Assembly (NCBI RefSeq): GCF_005886105.2
Contig: NZ_PNCO02000001.1
Span: 3,828,501 to 3,892,500, forward strand
Reading direction: 5' to 3'
Origin: Pseudoalteromonas galatheae
GTDB lineage: Bacteria > Pseudomonadota > Gammaproteobacteria > Enterobacterales > Alteromonadaceae
Length of the DNA: 64,000 nt
The translations under genes were made by a program, and so were the position numbers. A model generated the notes under the pieces. The model was not told the origin of the DNA, did no database searches, and saw only the letters and a list, made by a program, of their open reading frames with translations. This document shows positions 44,274 to 54,498 of this stretch, piece by piece; the stretch's first letter is position 1; every line of letters starts with the position of its first letter.

Positions 44274-44684
44274 TTATCCAGCACAGCTAAGATAACTCTC
44301 TTTTAGCGCCGCAACGACTTGGCTGCGTGTCACAATTCCTATGACTTTACCTTCGTTTATGACGGGAAAAACCTTAGGACTATTTTGCTGCATTCTCTGT
44401 GCGAGGTCGACAACGGTTGTTGCTGCTGCGATACTGAGGGCAGGCGTTGCCAGTAAATCTCTCAGCTGTACTTTACCATCACAAAAGTAGCTGGAATTAA
44501 GCAAAGGCTTGAGCAGCTGCTGCTCTGAAATAAATCCAACAAGATGACGCTTTGCATCTACCACTGGCGCACCAATTAAATGATGCTTTTGCAGCAAACT
44601 AATAGCATCAGTGAGTTCAGTGTTAGCGGTTAGTGTTGGAAAATCGGGTGACATAATGTCACGAACATAGAGTTTACTCATCAT
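44274..44684 (-). CDS. Paired CBS domain protein
   Basis: A 136-residue stand-alone Bateman module: CBS 1 about residues 10-60 (VRDIMSPDFPTLTANTELTD, HHLIGAPVVDAKRHLVGFIS) and CBS 2 about 75-130 (TTVVDLAQRMQQNSPKVFPV, GKVIGIVTRSQVV). Such modules bind adenine nucleotides and regulate partner proteins; no partner is fused or adjacent. Start at either of two consecutive ATG codons (44684 or 44681). Confidence 0.92.
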   Translation of the reverse strand: MMSKLYVRDIMSPDFPTLTANTELTDAISLLQKHHLIGAPVVDAKRHLVGFISEQQLLKPLLNSSYFCDGKVQLRDLLATPALSIAAATTVVDLAQRMQQNSPKVFPVINEGKVIGIVTRSQVVAALKESYLSCAG

Positions 44685-44836
44685 ACTTCTCGCGGTATTT
44701 GTGTGTACTAAGAGAATAGCGGGCGAGTGGTTTTTGGTAAAATGAATTGTTTTGATTGGTTTATTCTATTTTTTCAATGTGTGACTAAAGGCCAGCCACA
44801 CATTGGATAAATTGCTATTAAATAACTTGGCTTAAG

Positions 44837-45550
44837 TTACTTAATAAACGCAAAGGCATCGGCGTACATAAAGTCGCGCTCAGCACCATGATTGATAAAG
44901 TCATCACGCACGATGCCAATCATGTCAAAGCGACCAGCCATATAAATACTGTACGGCTCTAAAGAAACGATATCTTTCATCACAGCCTGATGAACGAAAC
45001 CGCGGTGACCTTTCCATGTTTCACTGGCATTTTCTACTACAGGAATAAACTGGAAGTGTTTATTTGAGGCGGCCCAAGTTTCCATCTCCGCTTTTGCATA
45101 CAGCGCAGATTCTTCTTTTACACCCCAGTAAAATAATACTGGTTGATCGTAACCCGTTTCAGCCAAGTGATCGGCCATAGATTTGACATAAGAAAATCCA
45201 GTGCCGCCGGCAAGTAGAACTAGTGGACGCGCTTGATCAACACGGATCTGAGATACGCCAAGACCAACTTCTAATGCAACGGTTTGCTTTGTATCAAAAG
45301 CGTTACGTAGGTGATCTAGTGATTGCATGGCATAAGAGTCAGCGCCAGAAGCACCGATATGTAGCTCTAACTGCTCTGTTTTTGAAGGGCTGCTGGCAAT
45401 CGAGAAAGCACGTTTGTCTTTTTCACCAAGTACCAATTGCAGATACTGGCCGGCTTCGAATTGCACCGCTTCTTCAGGTTTTAATATAACTTTGTGAACA
45501 AATTCCGTAAGAGGTGTAATTGAGACAACCTCTGCTGCTAATACTTGCAT
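44837..45550 (-). CDS. fre: NAD(P)H-flavin reductase
   Basis: A 237-residue ferredoxin-reductase-like protein. An N-terminal flavin-binding barrel (FEAGQYLQLVLGEKDKRAFS, IASSPSKTEQLELHIGAS) is followed by the NAD(P) domain (LVLLAGGTGFSYVKSMADHL, YWGVKEESALYA). It matches Fre/LuxG, which reduces free FMN or FAD. It is encoded 77 bases after ubiD on the same strand, the arrangement seen in E. coli and vibrios; Fre may supply reduced flavin to ubiquinone synthesis. Confidence 0.94.
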   Translation of the reverse strand: MQVLAAEVVSITPLTEFVHKVILKPEEAVQFEAGQYLQLVLGEKDKRAFSIASSPSKTEQLELHIGASGADSYAMQSLDHLRNAFDTKQTVALEVGLGVSQIRVDQARPLVLLAGGTGFSYVKSMADHLAETGYDQPVLFYWGVKEESALYAKAEMETWAASNKHFQFIPVVENASETWKGHRGFVHQAVMKDIVSLEPYSIYMAGRFDMIGIVRDDFINHGAERDFMYADAFAFIK

Positions 45551-45627
45551 GTGTTACCTTTATTAAGCACGTGGCTAAAGTCTGTGCACTCTAGCATAGC
45601 TGAGTGCACAATGTTAGATGATATATG

Positions 45628-47100
45628 TCATTTGATGGTGATCCCTAGGGTATCCCAAATTTCGTCAACGCGTTGTTTAACCTCGGGATCCATAACGATA
45701 GGCTCGCCCCATTCACGGTCGGTCTCACCCGGCCATTTGTTGGTTGCGTCCATACCCATTTTAGAACCAAGGCCGGATACAGGGGAAGCAAAATCGAGGT
45801 AATCGATAGGCGTGCTTTCAACTACGGTGGTGTCTCTCGCAGGATCCATACGTGTCGTTATCGCCCAAATCACATCATTCCAATCGCGAGCATTCACATC
45901 ATCATCACAAACAATGACAAACTTGGTGTACATAAATTGTCTAAGGAAAGACCATACGCCCATCATCACGCGTTTAGCATGCCCCGGATACTGCTTTTTC
46001 ATGGTGACGACCGCCATGCGGTATGAGCAGCCTTCTGGTGGAAGGTAAAAATCGACGATTTCTGGAAATTGCTTTTGTAAAATCGGCACGAATACTTCGT
46101 TGAGGGCAACACCAAGAATAGCTGGCTCATCAGGCGGACGGCCCGTATAGGTGCTGTGATAAATTGGATCCTTGCGATGGGTAATATGGGTGACTGTCAT
46201 CACAGGAAAGTCGTCAACTTCATTGTAGTAGCCGGTATGATCGCCATATGGACCTTCTGGCGCGAGCTCGCCCGGTTGAATATATCCTTCTAAGACGATT
46301 TCGGCACTCGCTGGTACTTGAAGTTCATTCGAGATAGATTTAACGACCTGCGTCTTACTACCACGTAGTAGACCTGCAAATGCGTATTCGCTCAAGGTAT
46401 CTGGAACCGGAGTTACCGCACCTAAAATCGTCGCCGGATCAGCGCCAAGTGCAACAGATACCGGATACGGTTCGCCCGGATGCTCTTTGCACCACTCCTG
46501 AAAATCAAGCGCGCCGCCGCGATGTGATAACCAGCGCATAATAATTTTGTTTTTACCTAACAACTGCTGACGATAAATCCCTAGGTTCTGACGCTTTTTA
46601 TAAGGACCTTTGGTTACCGTCAGCCCCCATGTGATTAAAGGTGCGGCATCACCAGGCCAGCAATGTTGAATAGGTAGTGTAGTGAGATCGACCTCATCGC
46701 CGCTCAATACGATTTCTTGGCATGGGGCTTTTTTCACTTCTTTGGCAGGCATATTCAACACTTGTTTGAATACCGGTAGTTGGCCAATGGCTTCTTTAAT
46801 TCCCTTCGGTGGATCGGGTTCTTTTAAAAAAGCGAGTAACTTGCCGACTTCTCTTAGTTCACTGACATCGCTTTGTCCCATCCCCATTGCAACGCGCTTT
46901 GGTGTGCCAAATAGGTTAGCCAGTACTGGAATGTCATAACCTACAGGGTTTTCAAATAGGATAGCGGGTCCACCTGCTCGCAGCGTTCGGTCTGCAATTT
47001 CTGTCATTTCTAGTTTGGTGGAAATGGGCTGCTTGACACGAACAAGTTCTCCTTGCTTTTCAAGCTGGGTTATAAAATCTCGTAAGTCTTGGTATTTCAT
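45628..47100 (-). CDS. ubiD: 3-octaprenyl-4-hydroxybenzoate decarboxylase
   Basis: A 490-residue prenylated-FMN-dependent decarboxylase for ubiquinone synthesis. The N-terminus [40 protein letters not shown], the E-x-x-x-R region with [20 protein letters not shown] and [20 protein letters not shown] match UbiD; length is right. The prenyl-FMN synthase UbiX is not in the window. It is followed by fre and is probably the first gene of that pair. Confidence 0.96.
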   Translation of the reverse strand: MKYQDLRDFITQLEKQGELVRVKQPISTKLEMTEIADRTLRAGGPAILFENPVGYDIPVLANLFGTPKRVAMGMGQSDVSELREVGKLLAFLKEPDPPKGIKEAIGQLPVFKQVLNMPAKEVKKAPCQEIVLSGDEVDLTTLPIQHCWPGDAAPLITWGLTVTKGPYKKRQNLGIYRQQLLGKNKIIMRWLSHRGGALDFQEWCKEHPGEPYPVSVALGADPATILGAVTPVPDTLSEYAFAGLLRGSKTQVVKSISNELQVPASAEIVLEGYIQPGELAPEGPYGDHTGYYNEVDDFPVMTVTHITHRKDPIYHSTYTGRPPDEPAILGVALNEVFVPILQKQFPEIVDFYLPPEGCSYRMAVVTMKKQYPGHAKRVMMGVWSFLRQFMYTKFVIVCDDDVNARDWNDVIWAITTRMDPARDTTVVESTPIDYLDFASPVSGLGSKMGMDATNKWPGETDREWGEPIVMDPEVKQRVDEIWDTLGITIK

Positions 47101-47407
47101 CGGCGCACTATGAGTTGAGTTTGGCCTAGTATATCAACTAGGCATATTTTTCCTAGCTGTACGGATGGGGTGGTGAAAAGGTTTAGTTATTCACTTTTGC
47201 GTCTACACTATTGCGAAATAGGCTACACTTTCAGAACTTATCCGCTTGTCAGTGCACCAGAGCAAGTGTATAAATTGTTATAAAAAGATGTGTGTGTTGA
47301 GTTGTTTTGATATGAAACAAGCAAAAATCGACTTTCGATGTAGCTCACATACCCTTTGCGCTATAGTCGCCGCGGTTGCATAAAACGATATCCTGAGGGG
47401 TCTGAGT
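47101..47407. other. Divergent intergenic region between ubiD and the PAS-GGDEF-EAL gene
   Basis: No coding frame or RNA gene is evident. A TATAGT box at about 47362 and the ribosome site GAGGGG at 47395-47400 precede the TTG start of the next gene. The ubiD promoter must lie in the left half. Confidence 0.5.
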
Positions 47408-50029
47408 TTGAAGTTGATGTCAAAATTGCTCGGGGGGCTGCTATTGCTGTTTTGTATGTCAGCACCAGCTAACGAGTTACCATATTATACTTTTTCTAAT
47501 CACAGTGCGGTGATGTTGATCATCGAACCCACGTCTGGAAAAATTTTAGATGCCAATAAGGCTGCCGCCGCATTTTATGGATACAGCGAGGCGGCTTTAG
47601 AGTCAAAGGCCATACAGGATATCAACTTATTTACCGCCGAACAGGTTGCTAATGAGCGCCAGGCAGCACTAAATGAGGGCCGTAATTATTTTATCTTCCA
47701 GCATCAGACGGCGGGCGGTAACGTGAAAACGGTAAGTGTGCACTCGACGCCGTTTGAAAATAGTGATGGTAAACCTAGGTTACTTTCCATCATCCAAGAT
47801 ATGAGCGAGCAGCGTAAGTTGCAGCAAGATCTCTGGCATTACCAAGCAAATCTTGAACAACAAGTCTTGCTACAGACTGAAAAAATCAAACAAGCCAATA
47901 TGGTGCAGGTCATTTTGTTAACGGCTGTGATAGCTGTTTTGATCCTGTTTATGGCAGTATTGATGACCATGTTGGTAAGGCTTAGACGTTCAAACCAGCG
48001 CGCACAAGCTCAAGGCGCGAAACTCAGTGCTATTTTTGATTGTATGACCGCATACTTGGTGTTTACCGATGAAACACACCATATTGAAGCCGTGAATGGA
48101 ACTGTATTAAAGGATTTTGATAGCTTAGAAGCGTTAAGATCAAAATCTATTTATACCTTATTTGATGTTCTCGATAGTGAAAAGTTGCTAGCGGAAGGAA
48201 CGCTTGAGTGCCAACTTGATGCGCGTTTTGGCTATTGTAATGTTCGAGTTTCGTGTGCCCCCGTAGTCAGTGAAACGCAAGCTAAGCTTGGCTTCATTTA
48301 TGTTATTCAAGACATCACAGAAGAGCTTGAGAATGAGCGAGAGCAGCGTTTAGCAAGCACGGTATTTGCGACAACCACAGAAGGCGTGTTGGTCTCCAAC
48401 AAGCATAATCAAATCCAAATGGTAAATCGCGCGTTTAGCGAGATCACAGGCTATGGTATGGAGGAAGTGATAGGTGAAACACCAGCCTTACTGAATTCAG
48501 GGCGTCATGATGAGCGATTTTTCAATACGCTATATGATGATTTGATTAACAGAGGCCATTGGGAAGGAGAAATTTGGAACAAGCGCAAAAATGGTGAAAT
48601 CTATCCAAGTTGGTTGCAGGTGTCAGCTGTGTTTAATGAGGCTCGGGAAATTGATATGTATGTTGCGCTATTTAGCGACATTACCTCGAGAAAACGCAAC
48701 GAACAGTTGATGTGGCAACAAGCCAACTTTGATAGCTTGACGGGCCTTGCAAACCGCCATCATTATCACGTTAAGTTTGATTTAGCATTGAAGCGAGCAG
48801 CTCAGCTAGAAGAACGCTTTGCGATTTGTTTTATCGATCTTGACCGCTTTAAAGCAGTAAATGATACGCTTGGGCACCATATTGGTGATTTACTACTCAA
48901 AGAGGCTGCAAACCGTATTAATGAGTGCGTGCGAAGCTCTGATACCGTTGCAAGATTAGGTGGGGACGAGTTTGCGTTACTGCTACAAGATATCAGCTCT
49001 ATCAGTGATTTAGAGCTGGTTGCGACTAAGATTTTACGCGCGTTAGCCAACCCTTTTCATTTGGAAGGGCACGAAGCTTATGTCTCTGGTAGTATGGGGA
49101 TCACTTTCTATCCAGATGATGGAACCGATCGTAAAGTGTTGCTACGTAACGCAGACAGTGCAATGTATAAAGCGAAGGAGCATGGTCGTGACTGCTTTCA
49201 ATTTTATACCTCTGCGATGCATCAACATGCCAAAGCGCGTAGCGTCTTAGAAAGTGCCTTGCATAAAGCACTATCAAATCGTGAATTGTCACTGGTATAC
49301 CAGCCTATTTTTTCACAGCTTGGCAACGGCGACCTCGTTGGCTGTGAGGTATTGTTACGATGGAAAAGTGAATTGCTGGGCCATGTTTCACCCGACCAGT
49401 TTATCCCTGTCTGCGAGGAGTTGGGTCTTATCTTACCGATTGGGGAGTGGGTGCTTTATCATGCTTGCTCTCAAGTTAAAGCTTGGCAAGACAGCTATGG
49501 TAGACCCTTATTCATTGCGGTTAACGTCTCTAGTATTCAGTTCAAACGCCAAGATATGGTCGAAGTAGTAAGAAAAGTGCTTAGAGATACCAAACTGGAA
49601 GCAAAACACCTGACATTAGAAATCACGGAGTCGGTACTGGTTGAAAACTCAGACAAAATATTGTCGCAATTAAAAGCATTAAGAGAGATGGGCGTGGAAT
49701 TGGCGATTGACGATTTTGGCACTGGGTACTCGTCGTTAAGTTATCTCAAGCGCTTCCCGCTTTCTAAATTAAAAATTGATAGAACCTTTATTCGTGACTT
49801 ACCTGAAGATGAAGAAGACAAAGCGCTCGTCAGTGCGATAATCTTGATGGCGCACAAGTTGAATTTAAAAGTGATTGCGGAAGGGGTTGAAACCCCAGCG
49901 CAGTCGATGTTCTTAAAAAGCTTGCTCTGTGATATGACGCAAGGCTATTTTCACTCTAAGCCCGTGGCACAACAAGAGTTTGAAGCAAACGTTTTAACCA
50001 TGCAGTATCACAAACAAAGCCACAGTTAA
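47408..50029 (+). CDS. PAS-GGDEF-EAL cyclic-di-GMP protein
   Basis: An 873-residue membrane protein. Signal or anchor (about 5-22), a periplasmic PAS with PAC (30-140), a coiled coil, one TM helix (VILLTAVIAVLILFMAVLM, about 170-190), a cytoplasmic PAS (205-310), another PAS with PAC (315-430), GGDEF with intact active site RLGGDEFALL (GGDEF starts at residue 518) and EAL with EVLLRW, LEITESVLV, IDDFGTGYSSLSYLKRF and AEGVETPAQ (residues about 610-865). Both catalytic domains appear intact, so synthesis, hydrolysis or either is possible. The start is TTG 47408, favoured by GAGGGG 7 bases upstream; ATG 47417 is too far from it. Confidence 0.92.
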   Translation: MKLMSKLLGGLLLLFCMSAPANELPYYTFSNHSAVMLIIEPTSGKILDANKAAAAFYGYSEAALESKAIQDINLFTAEQVANERQAALNEGRNYFIFQHQTAGGNVKTVSVHSTPFENSDGKPRLLSIIQDMSEQRKLQQDLWHYQANLEQQVLLQTEKIKQANMVQVILLTAVIAVLILFMAVLMTMLVRLRRSNQRAQAQGAKLSAIFDCMTAYLVFTDETHHIEAVNGTVLKDFDSLEALRSKSIYTLFDVLDSEKLLAEGTLECQLDARFGYCNVRVSCAPVVSETQAKLGFIYVIQDITEELENEREQRLASTVFATTTEGVLVSNKHNQIQMVNRAFSEITGYGMEEVIGETPALLNSGRHDERFFNTLYDDLINRGHWEGEIWNKRKNGEIYPSWLQVSAVFNEAREIDMYVALFSDITSRKRNEQLMWQQANFDSLTGLANRHHYHVKFDLALKRAAQLEERFAICFIDLDRFKAVNDTLGHHIGDLLLKEAANRINECVRSSDTVARLGGDEFALLLQDISSISDLELVATKILRALANPFHLEGHEAYVSGSMGITFYPDDGTDRKVLLRNADSAMYKAKEHGRDCFQFYTSAMHQHAKARSVLESALHKALSNRELSLVYQPIFSQLGNGDLVGCEVLLRWKSELLGHVSPDQFIPVCEELGLILPIGEWVLYHACSQVKAWQDSYGRPLFIAVNVSSIQFKRQDMVEVVRKVLRDTKLEAKHLTLEITESVLVENSDKILSQLKALREMGVELAIDDFGTGYSSLSYLKRFPLSKLKIDRTFIRDLPEDEEDKALVSAIILMAHKLNLKVIAEGVETPAQSMFLKSLLCDMTQGYFHSKPVAQQEFEANVLTMQYHKQSHS

Positions 50030-50796
50030 CAGGGGTGATCTTGGCATAACTTAGCCAGAGCCGTTTGTGCTTTATAATTACCTTGCTCTGCGGCAAGTTT
50101 AAGCCAGTGGATAGCTTTTTTAATGTCTTTTTCACCGCCTTCACCGTCACGTAGCATTGTTGCGTAGTTATATTGCGCCCACGAATTGCCGGTTTTAGCC
50201 GCTGCTGCAAATCCCATTTTTGCTTCTTCAAAATCTCCTTGGCTGTAAGCGCGAATTGCTTCTTGGTTCTGTGCTGAGATATTAGGTCCGTTATACAGTG
50301 GCTTCGGCTTTTTAAACCTTTGTCTAACAACGCCGCCAAGTACATGGATCCCTACGGGTCTGTAGACGGAAACAATCATTTCATCGTCAAGTAAGTCTAA
50401 TAGGTTGTCTTTTTCTAATGTCAGTCTTTGTGGCTTAAAATAATGATCGGTCATTAGCATGCTGACACGTATATCTCTGGTGATGTTACGCATCGTACGA
50501 TAAGTGTAGGCACTTTCTTTCACTTCAATGTTTTCGTCTGTCAGCTCAGTAATTTGTAATACCTGAAAAGCGGGTTCATAGACTTGCTCTGTGTTTTTAC
50601 CAGCATCAAAAATAATCAGGTCGTCGATTTGTGGAGACGCTAAATACGTTTTATAACTAGCGACTTGTTGTTGGTGTTGGTTAAAAAAGTAAAGTGCAAT
50701 AGTGACCACAATCAGTGCCGACACGGCAACTTTATATTTACTGATAAAGTTGAATATTGTGTCGTAAAAGGAAAAGAGTACGCTTTTGATTTCCAT
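50026..50796 (-). CDS. SEL1-repeat membrane-anchored protein
   Basis: A 256-residue protein with one N-terminal membrane helix (VAVSALIVVTIALYFFNQ, about residues 22-39) and a C-terminal pair of SEL1/TPR-like repeats (AKTGNSWAQYNYATMLRDGE and AIHWLKLAAEQGNYKAQTAL). The middle 100 residues, mainly beta strand, are not recognised. It may act as a protein-interaction scaffold. Its stop overlaps the convergent PAS-GGDEF-EAL stop by 4 bases. Confidence 0.85.
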   Translation of the reverse strand: MEIKSVLFSFYDTIFNFISKYKVAVSALIVVTIALYFFNQHQQQVASYKTYLASPQIDDLIIFDAGKNTEQVYEPAFQVLQITELTDENIEVKESAYTYRTMRNITRDIRVSMLMTDHYFKPQRLTLEKDNLLDLLDDEMIVSVYRPVGIHVLGGVVRQRFKKPKPLYNGPNISAQNQEAIRAYSQGDFEEAKMGFAAAAKTGNSWAQYNYATMLRDGEGGEKDIKKAIHWLKLAAEQGNYKAQTALAKLCQDHPC

Positions 50797-50849
50797 ATTC
50801 TAATAATTAGTCATGTATGGGTATGTCTAAAGTAGGCAACTTGAGTGTA

Positions 50850-50871
50850 GGGGACAAGCATACTTGTCCCC
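50850..50871. repeat. Perfect 9-bp hairpin between the M28 peptidase and SEL1 genes
   Basis: GGGGACAAG-CATA-CTTGTCCCC. On the minus strand it is 14 bases after the peptidase stop and 54 before the SEL1 gene start. It lacks a T run, so it may be a weak terminator or an RNA-processing or stability element. Confidence 0.6.
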
Positions 50872-50885
50872 ATAAATGTAAGATT

Positions 50886-52280
50886 TTATTTCCCAGCCAT
50901 TTTCGTTTTAGCGTCGGCAGCCATTAAGGCAAATACGGCGTACGCTGCAGTGTTTTGCTTTAACTTTGCCGGATCGACTTTATCAAGTGTGTCATCAGCT
51001 GTGTGGTGATAATCAAAATAGTCCGTGCCATCTTGATGTAACGCGAAGATTGGCGCTGATGTAGTATTTTTAAGCGGAATTAAGTCGGGGCCACCATGTG
51101 CGCTATTTTTACCAATATAAGTAACACCGAGTGGTGCCAACTGTTTAGCAATCTCACGCACGACTGGTAAAGAAGCTGCATTTACGTTTGACTCAAACGC
51201 ATAGACTACATCTGCACCAAAGTCGGACTCTGACGCGGCCACAATGCGGTCTAATTCTGCCTGATGCTTTTTAAAATAAGCTTTTGCGCCCCAAAGACCC
51301 AGCTCTTCTGCTGCAAATAGGACTACGCGAACACTGCGTTTAGGGCGTTTTACGTCGGCAATATGTTTAGCTGCTGCCATCGTTAATGCAACACCAGCGC
51401 CATCATCGAGTGCACCAGTACCCAGATCCCAAGAATCTAAGTGACCACCAATCAAGACATACTGCTCTGGAAATTCAGTACCCGTGAATTCGCCGATGAC
51501 GTTGTAACTGGTTCCTTCCCCTAAGTCCTCGGTTTGAATATTTAGCGCGACTTTAACGGCATGACCGGAGTTGATAAGGCGTGCTAGCTGATCCGCATCT
51601 GGGTTCGCAACTGCAGTAGACGGGATCTTTGTCACTCCCGCTTTATAGTGACTGCCGCCAGTGTGCGCGAAGCGGTGATGGCTGGTGCTGACTGAGCGCA
51701 TCATATAAGCGATAGCGCCTTTTTTTGCCGCTTCTACGGCGCCGCTATTACGAGCTCTTACCGCCGGTCCATAGCCATTACCATCAATGTCGCGGTTCAT
51801 GCGGTAATTAATAAAAGCTATTTTACCTTTTAAGCTATTGTCTGGCGCGGCAATCAGCTCATCGAGAGTTTCAAATAAAACTACCTCACCACTTAGCCCA
51901 TCTTTTGGTGTGCTGACGCTGTTACCGAGTGCCGTAAGGTGTAGCGGTTGTTCGCTCGGTATCAGTATTTTTGCAGACTCATGGTAGCGGCGCCATTCAG
52001 GAAAGGTCGCTTCCTCAAGCCAGACTTTGTCAAATCCCAATTGCTCAAGTTGTTTCTGTGCCCAAGCTACCGCTTTTTTATCATTTTCGGTACCCGGTAA
52101 GCGTGGGCCTACTTCTGTGGTGAGGGATTCTAGTAGTTGCCAACTTAGGTTGCTGTGGCTTGCCGCTTCTCTGACTTGTTTAACTTGTTCTAATTGTTGT
52201 GTAGTAAATTCTTCGGCTTGTAGTGCTGTACTCAAACCTGCGCTTAATAAACCAAATGCCAATAGTGATTTAAACTTCAT
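50886..52280 (-). CDS. Exported M28 family metallopeptidase
   Basis: A 464-residue zinc peptidase resembling plasma glutamate carboxypeptidase (carboxypeptidase Q). The start is ATG 52280 (MKFKSLLAFGLLSAGLSTA), preceded by AAGGA; the signal peptide ends near ALQAEEF. A PA-like insert lies at about 130-270. Zinc ligands: His and Asp in LIGGHLDSWDLGTGALDDG, Glu-Glu in VVLFAAEELGLWG, Asp in FESNVNAASL-adjacent ESDFGADV and His in YFDYHHTADDTLDK. It is predicted to release amino acids from peptides in the periplasm or outside the cell. Confidence 0.93.
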   Translation of the reverse strand: MKFKSLLAFGLLSAGLSTALQAEEFTTQQLEQVKQVREAASHSNLSWQLLESLTTEVGPRLPGTENDKKAVAWAQKQLEQLGFDKVWLEEATFPEWRRYHESAKILIPSEQPLHLTALGNSVSTPKDGLSGEVVLFETLDELIAAPDNSLKGKIAFINYRMNRDIDGNGYGPAVRARNSGAVEAAKKGAIAYMMRSVSTSHHRFAHTGGSHYKAGVTKIPSTAVANPDADQLARLINSGHAVKVALNIQTEDLGEGTSYNVIGEFTGTEFPEQYVLIGGHLDSWDLGTGALDDGAGVALTMAAAKHIADVKRPKRSVRVVLFAAEELGLWGAKAYFKKHQAELDRIVAASESDFGADVVYAFESNVNAASLPVVREIAKQLAPLGVTYIGKNSAHGGPDLIPLKNTTSAPIFALHQDGTDYFDYHHTADDTLDKVDPAKLKQNTAAYAVFALMAADAKTKMAGK

Positions 52281-52471
52281 GATAATCCTTGGTAAAAATG
52301 GAGTTACCGAGAGATTAAAGCATAAATTTTGATGTAAGTCCGTGTATTGCGATGAGGATAACTCATCCACAATCTAGGGGCGCTTTATCTTGGAATAATA
52401 GAGTAAAGCGGTTAGCGAATTTACACATTTGGTATAAAATACGCGATTAAGATAGCGAATAGGAAAGCACT

Positions 52472-53854
52472 GTGTCGATCACTTCATTTTCTCAATTACC
52501 TCTAAACCAAGCGCTTGCTCAGCGCCTTGTAGATCTTAACTACGTGGTGCCAACGGCAGTACAGTCTGCGAGTTTAGCACTGGCGTTGACTGGACAAGAT
52601 TTAGTCGTGAAAGGGAAAACTGGATCTGGCAAAACACTGGTGTTCTCACTTGCGCTGCTGAATAAGCTGCAGCCCGAGTGCAATGAAGTTCAGGCTTTGG
52701 TGTTATGTCCAACGAGAGAGTTGGCTGATCAAGTCGCACAAGAGATCAGAAAAGTTGCGGCTCTAATTAATAACGTCAAAGTGCAAACACTCTGCGGAGG
52801 AATGCCAATTGAACCTCAAACACGGGCGTTGCAACATGGTGCGCATATTGTTGTTGGTACACCTGGTCGGGTTGAAGAGCATGTTTTTAATGGCTCACTC
52901 ATGCTAACTGAAACGCAGACTGTGGTATTCGACGAAGCTGATCAGATGCTGGATATGGGCTTTACTGAAACGCTAGAAAGCATTTTAGTGTATGTGGCTG
53001 AAGTTCGACAAACACTAATGTTTAGTGCGACTTACCCAGACAAGATCATGAAACTGGCTAAGCAATATATGCGTGAGCCAGAGTTTGTTGAAGCGAAAGA
53101 AGAACAAGCACACCACAGCATTAAGCAAACCTTTTATAAATTAGACAACAATAAAATGCGCTTTAACGCACTGAGAGTGCTGTTAATGCAGCACCAGCCG
53201 CAAAGCTGTATCGTTTTTTGTAATACCAAAGCTGAGACTAAGCGACTATTCGAAGAATTACGCCAGACCGGACTTGCTTGTGTCGAGTTACATGGCGATT
53301 TAGATCAAGGTGAGCGTGAGTGGTCATTGCTCACTTTTGCCAATAAGAGTGCCAATATTTTAGTTGCCACTGACGTTGCTGCTCGAGGGCTCGACGTTGA
53401 GGAAGTTGAGCTTGTGGTTAACTATCATTTGGCGCTTGAGCCGCAGACGCATATTCACCGTGTTGGTCGCACGGGTCGGGGTGAGCACAAAGGTATCGCA
53501 GTATCTCTTTATGGAGAAAAAGAAGCCTTCAAAATAAAACAGTTAGCGGAAATATATGGTCAAGAGCTAAAACATGGCACGTTGCCGGGTCATTCACTAC
53601 TCGAAAAGCCAGCCTACAAGTCGAACATGGTGACCCTCATGATTGAAGGTGGAAAGCAGCAAAAGCTCCGCAAAGGAGATATCGTAGGTAGTTTGACGGG
53701 TGAAGAGGGGATTAGCTTTAAGCAAATTGGTAAGATCAATATTTATGACGTGCAAACATTCGTGGCGGTAAAACGCGAGGCAGTAAAGCCTGCACTACGT
53801 AAGCTTAACAATAGTAAGATTAAAAATAAGCGTTATAAAGCCTTACGTGCTTAA
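52472..53854 (+). CDS. dbpA: ATP-dependent RNA helicase DbpA
   Basis: A 460-residue DEAD-box helicase. Q motif (PTAVQSASLALAL), Walker A KGKTGSGKTLV, PTRELAD, TPGR, the DEAD box varied to DEADQ in VVFDEADQMLDMGF, SATYPD, and HRVGRTGRGEH. The C-terminal 75 residues (VTLMIEGGKQQKLRKGDIVG, GKINIYDVQTFVAVKREAV) form the DbpA RNA-recognition domain that targets hairpin 92 of 23S rRNA in large-subunit assembly. The start is GTG 52472 with AGGA 7 bases upstream. The 3' end overlaps the convergent DnaJ-related gene by 12 bases. Confidence 0.95.
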   Translation: MSITSFSQLPLNQALAQRLVDLNYVVPTAVQSASLALALTGQDLVVKGKTGSGKTLVFSLALLNKLQPECNEVQALVLCPTRELADQVAQEIRKVAALINNVKVQTLCGGMPIEPQTRALQHGAHIVVGTPGRVEEHVFNGSLMLTETQTVVFDEADQMLDMGFTETLESILVYVAEVRQTLMFSATYPDKIMKLAKQYMREPEFVEAKEEQAHHSIKQTFYKLDNNKMRFNALRVLLMQHQPQSCIVFCNTKAETKRLFEELRQTGLACVELHGDLDQGEREWSLLTFANKSANILVATDVAARGLDVEEVELVVNYHLALEPQTHIHRVGRTGRGEHKGIAVSLYGEKEAFKIKQLAEIYGQELKHGTLPGHSLLEKPAYKSNMVTLMIEGGKQQKLRKGDIVGSLTGEEGISFKQIGKINIYDVQTFVAVKREAVKPALRKLNNSKIKNKRYKALRA

Positions 53855-54427
53855 GGTCTGTTTAAGTATCTCATACTCATTCATCAAGCGTTTGAAAGTC
53901 TCCTCATCACCTGATTTATCTGGGTGATGAGTCAGAGCCAGTTTTCTCCAACATTGGCTTAACACCCTGCGATCATAACTGTTAGGCAGTCGCCAGCGTG
54001 TTTTAATCGCGTTTAATTCGTCAGCCTTGATATCAATTTGCCGGCGAGCGCCATTGAATGCAAAGCGCTGCCAAAAGTTATCCAACAGAGCACTCACTTC
54101 TTCACCACTGGTTTCGTAATGCTGCCAGTCTAAGTAGTAACTTCTGAGTGGATCATCTAATGCTAATTGATGCTCACCTGAATGTGGTGACAGATAAATA
54201 TTGAGTGCTTCAACATGCAGGTATTGGCCTTCGGCGAATACCTCTTGCTGAAGTTGATAAAGAGCATTCATGATCAAGAAGTTACGCTTGAAGAGGTTTT
54301 TATTTTCATCTTCATCAAGGCGAGGCAGTTGCTGTTGCTCCATCAGGGCGGCGGCAATAGTGTGCACTTTTAAAGATTGATTTTGACAAATTAATCTAAA
54401 AATAACATCTGTTAGCGGATTGAACAT
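53843..54427 (-). CDS. DnaJ-related protein with C-terminal J domain
   Basis: A 194-residue protein. The N-terminal 130 residues match the DnaJ-related N-terminal family (MFNPLTDVIFRLICQNQSLK, EALNIYLSPHSGEHQLALDD) and residues about 135-194 are a J domain with the HPD tripeptide in LTHHPDKSGDEETFKRLMNE. The J domain would stimulate an Hsp70 ATPase; the client is unknown. It converges with dbpA, overlapping by 12 bases, and is divergent from the TPR kinase. Confidence 0.9.
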   Translation of the reverse strand: MFNPLTDVIFRLICQNQSLKVHTIAAALMEQQQLPRLDEDENKNLFKRNFLIMNALYQLQQEVFAEGQYLHVEALNIYLSPHSGEHQLALDDPLRSYYLDWQHYETSGEEVSALLDNFWQRFAFNGARRQIDIKADELNAIKTRWRLPNSYDRRVLSQCWRKLALTHHPDKSGDEETFKRLMNEYEILKQTLST

Positions 54428-54498
54428 TGTCGGCTCTTTAGTCTTGGTGTATCTTCACACTACCACGCAGACTAAATGATAGGCAACGGAGAGCAAGA

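Noticed and set aside
49330..49350. EVLLRW instead of EALLRW in the EAL domain as a sign of inactivity
   Set aside because: Val at the second position occurs in active phosphodiesterases, and the other metal and catalytic motifs are present.
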